The translations under genes and the position numbers were made by a program. Below the pieces are notes generated by a model, which saw nothing but the letters and a program-made list of their open reading frames with translations, made no database searches and was not told the origin of the DNA. DNA of 64,000 bases, taken from positions 116,571-180,570 of the forward strand of contig CATXID010000006.1 of NCBI GenBank assembly GCA_958369225.1. Direction: 5' to 3'. The stretch is from an uncultured Collinsella sp. Lineage in GTDB: Bacteria; Actinomycetota; Coriobacteriia; Coriobacteriales; Coriobacteriaceae. This document shows positions 8,829 to 16,222 of the stretch, one piece after another. Position 1 is the stretch's first letter. Every line of letters begins with the position of its first letter.

Positions 8829-8885
8829 GATGTAGCACGTGTTTCATCCGGGCTCGTTGGACCGGATTGTTCATGGGAGGGTCTT

Positions 8886-9377
8886 ATGGCTGCTTCGAAT
8901 CCGCCTAAGGGGAGCGTTTCTTCTTCGTCCATCAAGCCGGTTACGCGCAAGGCCGTGCGTTGCCAGCGCGAGGTCGCTTGGCTTGTCACGCAGGCGGCGG
9001 GCAGGCTTGTGGCGACCACTCAGGACGTCAATGCGCCTACGCCGAGCTTTGTGTTAGCGGCGGCGCTGGATTTTGTGCGCCAATTGGAGCTTACCGCACA
9101 GGATGCCAGCGGCCACGTCGACTACCAGAATGTTATGGCGCCCGACCTGCAAACGTTCTGCCATATGGCCAAGTTGCCCGCCGCGCCCAATGCGCTTTCG
9201 GACGCAGGCTACATGTTTACGCTCTCGGGCGCGAAGCTCATCCGCGACATCTATGCATACTGCAGCGAGCTCGCCGAGCACCACGTCTTTGATGCGGCAG
9301 AAGTCAAACCGGGATATGTCATCAAGCTGGTTCTTAGGCTGTTCTTGATGGACGGGTTCGGGGCCATGCCGGCGTAA
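8886..9377 (+). CDS. Hypothetical protein
   Basis: This 163-residue soluble protein has a Ser/Lys-rich N-terminus (MAASNPPKGSVSSSSIKP) and a largely alpha-helical remainder (AAALDFVRQLELTAQDASG, LSDAGYMFTLSGAKLIRDIY). I see no transmembrane segment, signal peptide or catalytic motif. GGGAGGG at 8876-8882 supports ATG 8886. It is a monocistronic gene, convergent with the ATPase-type regulator downstream. I do not recognise the family. Confidence 0.75.
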   Translation: MAASNPPKGSVSSSSIKPVTRKAVRCQREVAWLVTQAAGRLVATTQDVNAPTPSFVLAAALDFVRQLELTAQDASGHVDYQNVMAPDLQTFCHMAKLPAAPNALSDAGYMFTLSGAKLIRDIYAYCSELAEHHVFDAAEVKPGYVIKLVLRLFLMDGFGAMPA

Positions 9378-9477
9378 GCCGAGTCTTTAGCATCACCGTC
9401 GACTGAGCAACAACCGCTTTACCTTAGTGGGCGCCAATTGAGGGTCGATTATCTGGTCGCCTCGTCCACTAACGCCT

Positions 9478-10944
9478 TTATTCCACGCGCTCTGACAGTC
9501 GATACTTGCGGTTGCGGCTCGTCGCCGGCGCCGTGGGCTCAAGCTCGCCTTGAGCAATGAGCGCGTTGACGCGCGACCTAACCTGGGAAATTGTAAGCCC
9601 CGTGCGTTCTGCCAGCTCACGCGTCCCCAGCTCGCCGTAGTGTTTGAGTGCCGTCACAATTAAGCCCCCGCCATGATCGACCGGCTCGATCTTTGAACGG
9701 TAGAGTACGACCTTGAACCGATCGAACCCCGGGCAGAACAGGGGCTCGGCCAGACCATGCGCGCGCATGGCATCGATCATCATCGGGATGCCCGAGCCAT
9801 TGCCCTCGGCCGGCGAACCTGCGCCATCCGGCAGCGGGACAATCGACATGAGCTTCACGAGCGTCGCGTTACGGCATCGGGAGCTGCCGTCAAACAAGTT
9901 CTCGCGAGTCTTTCCCCCGTAAAGGCCGCCAGGATTCGTCACCTCGACACGATCGTCAAAGACGTCGACGGCAATCGATTGTCCACAGAACCGATCCCCG
10001 TATTCTCGATGGATTACGGCGTTGGCGATTGCCTCGCGCAGAACCTCCTCGGGAATCTCCAGCGAGTCGACGCGCGAGACGCCTTGGACGGTCGAGGTTC
10101 GCCGCAAATTCTTGGCGACGGCCGCGACAGCATCCGAGATCATCTCGCCCAGCGTTCCCTCACAGATTGTGCGGTCCATAAACCTTAGTGGCCCCGCAGC
10201 TCCCTTTCGAGTTCCCACGTGGACAGCCACATCAATGAAGAGCTTGGGATAGAACTGCTGAGGGTAAACGCCCGCGGCAAGGAGGCCGGCCTTGGTAACA
10301 TTGCCCTGGAAGTCGAGGAAATTCAGACGCTCCATCTTTGTCTTCTTGTCCGCCGCACCGCGCATCGCTCGAGGTGTCAACGAATAGGCACGCTCTATCG
10401 TGCGGTCGACCAGCGACTCGTCGAGATCGCCCACACTCGTGCCGAGCACCGCATCGCGATCGCTAGGACTCGTCCGTTCATATGACGACAGTGCCAAAAC
10501 CTCGGTCGACGAAAGCGGGACATCTTTGTCATCGATGCGTTTGTAGCTGCCACCTTGAGCGCCCCGCTCTATGACATAGCAAGGCTTGCTCGACGGGTCG
10601 AGCTCCTCAATCGCGATGACCAGAACCACGGTGCCCTGGAGCTCCACGCGCTCAATGGTGTATTTGGGCGGATTGGCCAGCTTTCCGCGACCGCCGGCAT
10701 CGCCCATGCCCGCCACGAATTGGTTGAGCACTTTCTCGGTCTCAAAGTTTGCAACTGGGACAAAACCCGCGCGCTCGCTCACTCCGAGTACGATGATGCC
10801 GCCGGCGGTGTTTGCGAAAGCGCTGACCGTTTCCCATACGTCGCGGGAAAGCGTCGTGGCGCTCTCCTTGACCTCAACGTTAAGATCGTCCGAGCCCATG
10901 CGCCTTAAAGACTCGAGCAGACCGGTCAGTTCGTTTTCGTTCAT
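9478..10944 (-). CDS. AlbA_2/divergent-AAA (Schlafen-like) ATP-binding protein with C-terminal winged helix
   Basis: This 488-residue protein belongs to the family annotated as 'ATP-binding protein' or 'putative DNA-binding domain'. The N-terminal AlbA_2 domain shows NVEVKESAT followed by ANTAGGIIVLGV (residues 24-57). The middle has the HATPase-like block LREAIANAVIHREYGD and VTNPGGLY. The last 70 residues form a winged helix (ELGTRELAERTGLTISQVRSRVNALI). Family members are often regulators, although the ligand is unknown. ATG 10944 has AAAGGA at good spacing; GTG 10950 is the alternative. An array of GAGAGATAA half-sites lies just upstream and probably mediates autoregulation. Confidence 0.86.
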   Translation of the reverse strand: MNENELTGLLESLRRMGSDDLNVEVKESATTLSRDVWETVSAFANTAGGIIVLGVSERAGFVPVANFETEKVLNQFVAGMGDAGGRGKLANPPKYTIERVELQGTVVLVIAIEELDPSSKPCYVIERGAQGGSYKRIDDKDVPLSSTEVLALSSYERTSPSDRDAVLGTSVGDLDESLVDRTIERAYSLTPRAMRGAADKKTKMERLNFLDFQGNVTKAGLLAAGVYPQQFYPKLFIDVAVHVGTRKGAAGPLRFMDRTICEGTLGEMISDAVAAVAKNLRRTSTVQGVSRVDSLEIPEEVLREAIANAVIHREYGDRFCGQSIAVDVFDDRVEVTNPGGLYGGKTRENLFDGSSRCRNATLVKLMSIVPLPDGAGSPAEGNGSGIPMMIDAMRAHGLAEPLFCPGFDRFKVVLYRSKIEPVDHGGGLIVTALKHYGELGTRELAERTGLTISQVRSRVNALIAQGELEPTAPATSRNRKYRLSERVE

Positions 10945-11006
10945 CTGCACGTCCTTTCGCTCGGTTCTGCGAAGAATGCCGCGAATAGATTTCCTTCGTC
11001 TCTCAG

Positions 11007-11077
11007 TTATCTCTCGTAATTATCTCTCATCTTTCTGTTATCTCTCGTATTAGTGATGAATGAGAGATGAGAGATAT
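11007..11077 (-). promoter_or_regulatory. Array of TTATCTCTC half-sites, likely operator
   Basis: TTATCTCTC occurs at 11007-11015, 11020-11028 and 11038-11046. Its inverse GAGAGAT follows at 11062-11068 and 11069-11075. The five half-sites in two orientations lie 60-130 bp upstream of ATG 10944 and look like binding sites for the regulator's own winged helix. Confidence 0.7.
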
Positions 11078-11127
11078 GTGAGTGATGCATGGACCTGGAC
11101 TATTGGACGGCCGGAAAATCCCTCAAA

Positions 11128-11164
11128 TAAAAAACGGGGCCGGCCTTACGCCGAACCCCGTTTT
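11128..11164 (-). terminator. Terminator of the first PTS operon
   Basis: On the minus strand ACGGGG and CCCCGT close a hairpin with a partly paired interior, followed by TTTTTTATTT. It lies 46 bp past the IID stop codon. Confidence 0.85.
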
Positions 11165-11209
11165 CAAACGGTCAGTTAGTTATCCAACGCGCGAGCATAG
11201 CAGTCAACA

Positions 11210-12058
11210 TTACGCCGCCGCGAACACTCCCAAGCCCGTTCCGATGATGCAGATCGCGAAGATACCAATAATAATCCAAATGGTCTTGACGCCCTTTTTG
11301 TACAGGGCAACGCAAGCGAACGTTGCCAGCAAGGGCAGCAGACCGGGGAAGATCGAATCGAACAAATCCTGCAGGACAATCTCCGAACCACCCACGTCAA
11401 AGGTTAAAGCAGTGGACAGTGAGACTTGTGCCGCAATCATGGCGCCGATAACAGTCATTCCGAGGACACCGGCTGCATGCGTCATGCGAGACATGAGGTT
11501 GTTCTCTTCGGACTGCTGCAGGAACTTGGTTCCCAGGTCGTATCCCAGATGGGCGGCGACGATACGCGTTGCAAGGTTAATCACGGAGTAGATGAGCGCG
11601 TACACGATGGGGCCGAGCGGGTTGCCCGTCGAAGCGATGCCGATACCAATGCCGGCGGCAACCACGCGGAACGTTCCCCAGTAGAACGAATCGTCAATGC
11701 CGGAAAGCGGTCCCATGAGGCCGACCTTCATGGCGTTAATCGAGGACGTGTCGAAGTTCTTATCGGCAGCCGCCTGCTCTTCCATCGAAACCGTTAGGCC
11801 GGCTACAAACGGAAGCACATGAGGCGTGATGTTAAAGAACTCGGTATGGCGATCGAGCGCCGCATAGTAATCGTCGTCGTTGGGATTGATCTTTCGCAGG
11901 GGCTTCTGAATGGTGTACATGAAGCCCATTGCCATCATCTTGTCGTACGACTGCGAGCACTGGCTCGTAAACTGGCGAAGGAACATGCTCCGATACATAT
12001 CGGGAGTCATAACCGCATCCTTCTTGGCCTCTTTGAGGTCGGTGTTCTGGGTAGCCAT
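11210..12058 (-). CDS. PTS mannose/fructose/sorbose-family IID component
   Basis: This 282-residue membrane subunit forms the transport channel with IIC. The N-terminus carries the family pattern MYRSMFLRQFTSQCSQSYDKMMAMGFMY. The core has SINAMKVGLMGPLSGIDDSFYWGTFRV, a IID hallmark, and the C-terminal third holds hydrophobic helices. ATG overlaps the IIC stop as TAATG, with GGAGGA inside the IIC gene, so translation is probably coupled. It is the last gene of the IIA-IIB-SIS-IIC-IID cluster. A paralogue lies at 34662-35495. Confidence 0.95.
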   Translation of the reverse strand: MATQNTDLKEAKKDAVMTPDMYRSMFLRQFTSQCSQSYDKMMAMGFMYTIQKPLRKINPNDDDYYAALDRHTEFFNITPHVLPFVAGLTVSMEEQAAADKNFDTSSINAMKVGLMGPLSGIDDSFYWGTFRVVAAGIGIGIASTGNPLGPIVYALIYSVINLATRIVAAHLGYDLGTKFLQQSEENNLMSRMTHAAGVLGMTVIGAMIAAQVSLSTALTFDVGGSEIVLQDLFDSIFPGLLPLLATFACVALYKKGVKTIWIIIGIFAICIIGTGLGVFAAA

Positions 12059-12840
12059 TAGAAGTCCTCCTCTTCATCTGCAGCAACCGCCTGCGGACCG
12101 GACGAGCCCTCGCGGAAGGCCAGGAGCAGCGCGACGCAAATGGCAGCTGCGGCGACACCGACAACGTCCATCTTGAGGTAGATGACCATAATGAATCCCA
12201 GGAACAGCCAGGGAAGAAGCTTGTTATCGCCCATGGTCCTGATAAGAAGTGCGAAGCCGATGCAGACCATGACGCCGGATGCAACGTTGAGGCCGTCCAT
12301 CACAAACTGCGGAATCGCGTTGAGCGCATTGTTGATGAGGTCGGCACCAAAGAACAGCGAGCCAAACACCAGCAGTGCAGACGGAATGCCAATCGACAGA
12401 GGCACGATGGTCAGATGGTACAGATTCGCCTTGGCAAGATCGCGATTTGCCAGAGCGGTCTCAATCTTCTTGCAGGCAAAGGCACCCGGAACGGCGTAGC
12501 AGAAGTTGCGCCACACCTGAAGGAAGACGGAGACGGGAAGGGCGAGCGCGACGGCAGTTGCCGTGCCCGTACCCGTAATGACGGCAAACGCGCAGCCAAG
12601 CACGCCGGAGGCATAGACCTCGGGAGGAACCGCCGCGCCGACCATGATGGCGCCCATGAACATGGACTCCAAAGCAGCGCCGACGATAACGCCCTGCTGG
12701 ACATCGCCAAGGATCAAGCCGACAAACAGGCTCGTAAACAGCGGACGACCAAGCATCGTAATGCCAAATAATTGCTCGTCCATGGACGCAATAAATGCGA
12801 CCAGTGCAACTAGAAGATACTGGACAACCATTTCGATCAA
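12058..12840 (-). CDS. PTS mannose/fructose/sorbose-family IIC component
   Basis: IIC is the polytopic sugar-translocating subunit; this copy has 260 residues. Family features are the N-terminal LLVALVAFIASMDEQLFG, RPLFTSLFVGLILGDVQQGVIVGAALESMFMG and VGAAVPPEVYASGVLGCAFAV. The C-terminus ends in an acidic tail (VAADEEEDF), also seen in the second IIC (35509). It follows the SIS gene after 72 bp and overlaps the IID gene by one base. Substrate is inferred only from the linked deglycase. Confidence 0.95.
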   Translation of the reverse strand: MIEMVVQYLLVALVAFIASMDEQLFGITMLGRPLFTSLFVGLILGDVQQGVIVGAALESMFMGAIMVGAAVPPEVYASGVLGCAFAVITGTGTATAVALALPVSVFLQVWRNFCYAVPGAFACKKIETALANRDLAKANLYHLTIVPLSIGIPSALLVFGSLFFGADLINNALNAIPQFVMDGLNVASGVMVCIGFALLIRTMGDNKLLPWLFLGFIMVIYLKMDVVGVAAAAICVALLLAFREGSSGPQAVAADEEEDF

Positions 12841-12912
12841 CCCCAGAAACAGGTCTGCAGGCGAGGCATTCTGCGCAGCTCGCCTGCAGACAACCGCAGC
12901 AATTTGAGAGGA

Positions 12913-13947
12913 TTAGTAGTTCATCTGGTGATAGTAACGACGCGTGGTGAGCGGGTGGTTACGGACGTGCTCGAGATGGCAGCTCAGACGCTCGGTGATG
13001 GTGTAGGTGACCATCGGGGAGACGATCTTGCGGAACTCGGGGTCGCTGAACGGCAGCTCGACCTCGGCGGTGTCGAACTTGTTCACGCGGACGTTGACGC
13101 CCTTCTCGTCGGCGAGCATGTGAGTGAAGTTGTCCACGCGGTCCATGAGCTTACGGGTGTCGTCCTCGCCGTAGAGCATGATGAGGCTCGTGCCCTCCTC
13201 GCACAGCTCGATGGTGCCGTGGAAGAACTCGGCGGCGTGAATGGACTTGGTCTTGATCCACTGCATCTCCTCGAGGATGCACATGGCGTAGTCGTAGGCC
13301 TCACCCCAGAGCATGCCGGAGCCAATCACCATGTGGTAGTCGATGTCCTTGAAGTCCTCGGCCATGGCGGCGCAACGCTCGTCCTGAGCATCCTTGGCCT
13401 TGATGAGGTACGGAGCGATGTTGCCGAACTCCTCCATGAAGGTGTCGTACTTGGGGAAGGCACCGGCGTTCTTGAGGAAGCGGGCGACCAGCGTGATCTG
13501 GTAGGTGTAGATGGCCTCGCACAGAACGTCGTCTTCGGCGAAGCTGAAGAACTTGTAATCGGCGTACTCGGTGGCCGGGGTGTTGTCGTTGGAGACATAC
13601 ATCAGCGTGCGGGCGCCCTGCTCCTGGCAGAACTTGGCAGCCTCAATGATCTCGGGGGTGGTGCCGGTACGGGTGGAGAAGACGCAGACCGAGTCCTTGT
13701 TGAAGGTCTTGGGCGGGCATGCGAGGAACTCAGCGGCGATCTCGCAGTGGACGTCGACGTCGGCCGTGGTGGTCTCGACCCAATACTTCATCGGGAGCGT
13801 GTGGGCCCAGGTGCCGCCGCAGCCGATGAAGAAGATGTTGGAATAACCCTGCTCGCAGACCTTGTCCACGGCAGCCTCAATCTGAGGACGGAGAGCGAGG
13901 GCATCGCTCACAACCTTCTCGTAACGAGGCTCATCGAAATTGAACAT
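12913..13947 (-). CDS. SIS-domain FraB/FrlB-type deglycase (locus 1)
   Basis: This 344-residue protein has two SIS sugar-phosphate-binding domains, like the fructosamine-6-phosphate deglycases FrlB and FraB. The first SIS loop is FFIGCGGTWAHTLPM, followed by VFSTRTGTTPEI. The pair that matches the FraB catalytic Glu/His is present: Glu in LEEMQW and His in EFFHGT, 16 residues apart. The C-terminus HPLTTRRYYHQMNY is typical. It lies inside a mannose-PTS operon, so it probably splits a phosphorylated amino-acid-sugar adduct taken up by that PTS. The exact substrate is unknown. RBS is AGGAGTAAGGG. Confidence 0.85.
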   Translation of the reverse strand: MFNFDEPRYEKVVSDALALRPQIEAAVDKVCEQGYSNIFFIGCGGTWAHTLPMKYWVETTTADVDVHCEIAAEFLACPPKTFNKDSVCVFSTRTGTTPEIIEAAKFCQEQGARTLMYVSNDNTPATEYADYKFFSFAEDDVLCEAIYTYQITLVARFLKNAGAFPKYDTFMEEFGNIAPYLIKAKDAQDERCAAMAEDFKDIDYHMVIGSGMLWGEAYDYAMCILEEMQWIKTKSIHAAEFFHGTIELCEEGTSLIMLYGEDDTRKLMDRVDNFTHMLADEKGVNVRVNKFDTAEVELPFSDPEFRKIVSPMVTYTITERLSCHLEHVRNHPLTTRRYYHQMNY

Positions 13948-13994
13948 CCCTTACTCCTAACTCACTTGGATGAACCCTTCATTCATCCCATGAC

Positions 13995-14025
13995 GTTATA
14001 ATACTTTATATAACTAACTATGCAA
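13995..14025 (-). promoter_or_regulatory. Promoter and palindromic operator of the SIS-IIC-IID segment
   Basis: On the minus strand TTGCAT (14020-14025) and TATTAT (13998-14003) are 16 bp apart. The palindrome GTTATA-N8-TATAAC (13995-14014) covers the -10 element, a typical GntR repressor position. The segment can therefore be expressed apart from the upstream IIA-IIB genes. Confidence 0.65.
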
Positions 14026-14056
14026 GAACTATTTCGGATTATTTTGATTTTTCTTC

Positions 14057-14090
14057 AATAAAAAGCCCGCCGATCAAATGATCGACGGGC
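14057..14090 (-). terminator. Terminator between IIB and the SIS gene
   Basis: On the minus strand GCCCGTCGATCA and TGATCGGCGGGC form a strong stem, followed by TTTTTATTG. Confidence 0.85.
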
Positions 14091-14141
14091 ATAGACATAG
14101 GGCATCAGTTCAATAAATACCGAACGCCAGCATGTTTTCGG

Positions 14142-14615
14142 CTAAAAAACGTCCTTGGCAAACACCTTAGCGTCATTGGGAACCTGACGGATTTCGATGG
14201 CCACACCATCGTCCAGGAGCTCTTGGATATGCTCGGCATCTTTCTCGGTCGCGAAGATTGCAGGGGTCGGATGAAGCGTGGTCTCAGGGGTCTTTCGGGT
14301 TCCACCCAGATTGATCTCTTTGATGTCTTTGCAACCCTTAGCGAGACGATAGGCATCTTCAATCGTCTCAGCGATGATAAACAGCGAATACTTGTCGGTA
14401 ACGCCGCTGTTGAGCGCCTCGATAGCAGCGTCAACATCCTTGATGACGAGTTTAACGCCGTCGGGACGGGCGAGCCTCAAGGCCGCCTTCCTCATATCGT
14501 CTTTTGCCACAGCATCGCTGGCAAGCAGGATGCAATCTACATCCAAAGCGTGAGTCCAGGACATGGCAACTTGGCCGTGAATCAGTCGGTAATCAACTCT
14601 CGTAAGCTTAATCAT
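14142..14615 (-). CDS. PTS mannose/sorbose-family IIB component
   Basis: IIB is the cytoplasmic subunit that takes the phosphate from IIA and hands it to the sugar. This copy has 157 residues and starts MIKLTRVDYRLIHGQVAMSW; the His of RLIHGQV is the phosphorylation site. EINLGGTRKTPETTL is another family block. ATG 14615 fits GGAG 9 nt upstream; the ATG at 14624 is too close to that RBS. It follows IIA by 71 bp and precedes a terminator, so IIA-IIB form one transcript segment. Confidence 0.94.
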   Translation of the reverse strand: MIKLTRVDYRLIHGQVAMSWTHALDVDCILLASDAVAKDDMRKAALRLARPDGVKLVIKDVDAAIEALNSGVTDKYSLFIIAETIEDAYRLAKGCKDIKEINLGGTRKTPETTLHPTPAIFATEKDAEHIQELLDDGVAIEIRQVPNDAKVFAKDVF

Positions 14616-14686
14616 CGTTATCATCTCCGCACGTGATAAAGGGAATGACAGGTGTGGCCCCTAGCTAGGGCTCGAACCAGAACTAA

Positions 14687-15106
14687 CTAGAACTCTTCTT
14701 CCTCGGCGCCGGCAAGCATGTCCGCCGCCTCGCAAAGCTGAATAAACGAACGCGATCCCTCGACCGCGGCTTTGGCCTTGTCCGCATCCAGGGAGTCCAG
14801 CTGTGTAACCATTTCCACCAGCAGCGGCAAGTTCATTCCGGTGATCAACGTCAACGATCCGTCGGTCTGCCTCTGAATGAATTCGTTGTTTACAGAGCCG
14901 CCAAAGATGTCAGTCACGACAAACCAAGAGTCGGCAGGGTCCCTCGTCTCCATCCATGCATCAATCAACGCCGCGACGTCCCTTGAATCGTCATCGACAT
15001 AGGCGCACAGGCACTCGATTCGGTCGTTGGTGCCCATCAGAATCTCCAGAGAGCTTTTCATGCCTTGGGCGAGATAACCATGACTCGCTAGCAATATCTT
15101 ATTCAT
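14687..15106 (-). CDS. PTS mannose-family IIA component
   Basis: This 139-residue cytoplasmic phosphocarrier accepts phosphate from HPr. It starts MNKILLASHGYLAQGMKSSLEIL; His9 in ASHG is the phosphorylated residue. WFVVTDIFGGSVNNEF and LITGMNLPLLVEM are family motifs. The C-terminus is acidic (LAGAEEEEF). It is the first gene of the PTS cluster, downstream of the GntR gene at 15242. In the second PTS (36340-37263) IIA and IIB are fused instead. Confidence 0.95.
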   Translation of the reverse strand: MNKILLASHGYLAQGMKSSLEILMGTNDRIECLCAYVDDDSRDVAALIDAWMETRDPADSWFVVTDIFGGSVNNEFIQRQTDGSLTLITGMNLPLLVEMVTQLDSLDADKAKAAVEGSRSFIQLCEAADMLAGAEEEEF

Positions 15107-15119
15107 AGTTCTCCAATAC

Positions 15120-15160
15120 CAATAGGACGTACTATATTGTCATAACAAAGTATATTAGTA
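15120..15160 (-). promoter_or_regulatory. AT-rich promoter/operator region of the IIA gene
   Basis: The segment holds TATAGT and TATACT -10-like hexamers on the minus strand. TATATTGT at 15133-15140 recurs upstream of the linked GntR gene (15990-15997), so both could bind that regulator. Confidence 0.45.
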
Positions 15161-15241
15161 ATCTACCCTACGCGGCGTGTCTATTTTCCAAATCCGCGAA
15201 CGGTAACAATTAGTCGGTAAATCGACCAATCTATCTCTAAT

Positions 15242-15946
15242 TTACAGGTAGAACTTCAGTCGCTCGGTGCAGTACACCTGACGGGAGATGAAAAGTGGCT
15301 CGCCGCTTGGAGCATAACGTCTATCGACAAACAGAAGCAGCGGAGAGTCCAGCTCCACGTTAAGGTATGCCGCCTCGAGCTCGCTCGCATAGCAGACCTC
15401 GAGCGTACGCGTGTTGGGACCCATCTTGATTCCCTGGCGATCGAGTACCGCCATCAGCGAATCCTCGAGGGATTCATGCTCCAAAAAAGAAAGCACAGCG
15501 GAATAGCTATTGGTTTCCAGCATCGTGGGCTTGCCATCCACAAGGCGCAGACGACGACTGCGCAATACCTTTTGGGTATCGTCTACGCCCAGGAACTTCG
15601 CGTCTCGCAGGCTTGGGAAGTCCCAGCCCATTTCGAGAACCCTGGTAGACGCCTGTTTGCCCGCAAGCTGGCACGAATGGGTAAAGCTCTCACGGTCGTC
15701 CGCGGCATACATCTGTGTGTCCGGCGAAACGAACGTGCCCTTGCCGCGGGCCCTCTCAACAAGCCCAGCATCTTCCATTTCTTTAATTGCGGAGCGAACC
15801 GTTATTCGGCTCACGCCAAATTGCTCGATAAGCTCCGCCTCGGTCGGAAGCTTATCTCCCGGGCGGTACGTGCCGTTGGCGATCGAATCAGAAAGCGCAC
15901 GGACAATCTGTTTGTAGAGGGGGATAACGCTATTTGCTTCAACCAT
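15242..15946 (-). CDS. GntR/HutC-family regulator with UTRA domain (locus 1)
   Basis: This 234-residue transcription factor has an N-terminal GntR winged helix (PLYKQIVRALSDSIANGTYRPGDKLPTEAELIEQFGVSRITVRSAIKEME) and a C-terminal UTRA ligand-binding domain that normally senses a sugar phosphate or metabolite. It lies directly upstream of the IIA gene on the same strand, so it is the likely repressor of the PTS/deglycase cluster. ATG 15946 fits AAAGG 9 nt upstream; ATG 15955 is the alternative. The ligand is presumably the phosphorylated substrate or product of the SIS enzyme, by inference. Confidence 0.92.
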   Translation of the reverse strand: MVEANSVIPLYKQIVRALSDSIANGTYRPGDKLPTEAELIEQFGVSRITVRSAIKEMEDAGLVERARGKGTFVSPDTQMYAADDRESFTHSCQLAGKQASTRVLEMGWDFPSLRDAKFLGVDDTQKVLRSRRLRLVDGKPTMLETNSYSAVLSFLEHESLEDSLMAVLDRQGIKMGPNTRTLEVCYASELEAAYLNVELDSPLLLFVDRRYAPSGEPLFISRQVYCTERLKFYL

Positions 15947-16222
15947 ATCAACCATACCTTTGCAAGGAATCAGCAGTTTATAAATGACTTATATTGTATT
16001 AGAACTTTTTAGGAGTCCATATATTTCCTAAATGATTCGGTAAACGGGGTGTTATTTCACTTTAGCGGGGTGCAGCGGCTACCCGCGGCATTCGTTATCA
16101 ACCTAGTTAGGCTAGTCCACCCACATCGTCTTCAGTTCGCCGCAGAGCCGCGGCCCCATATGGGTATACTCTCGGGGATTCGACTCGATTCGCCCCCGCT
16201 GGGGCGTCAAAGGAGACTGCAT

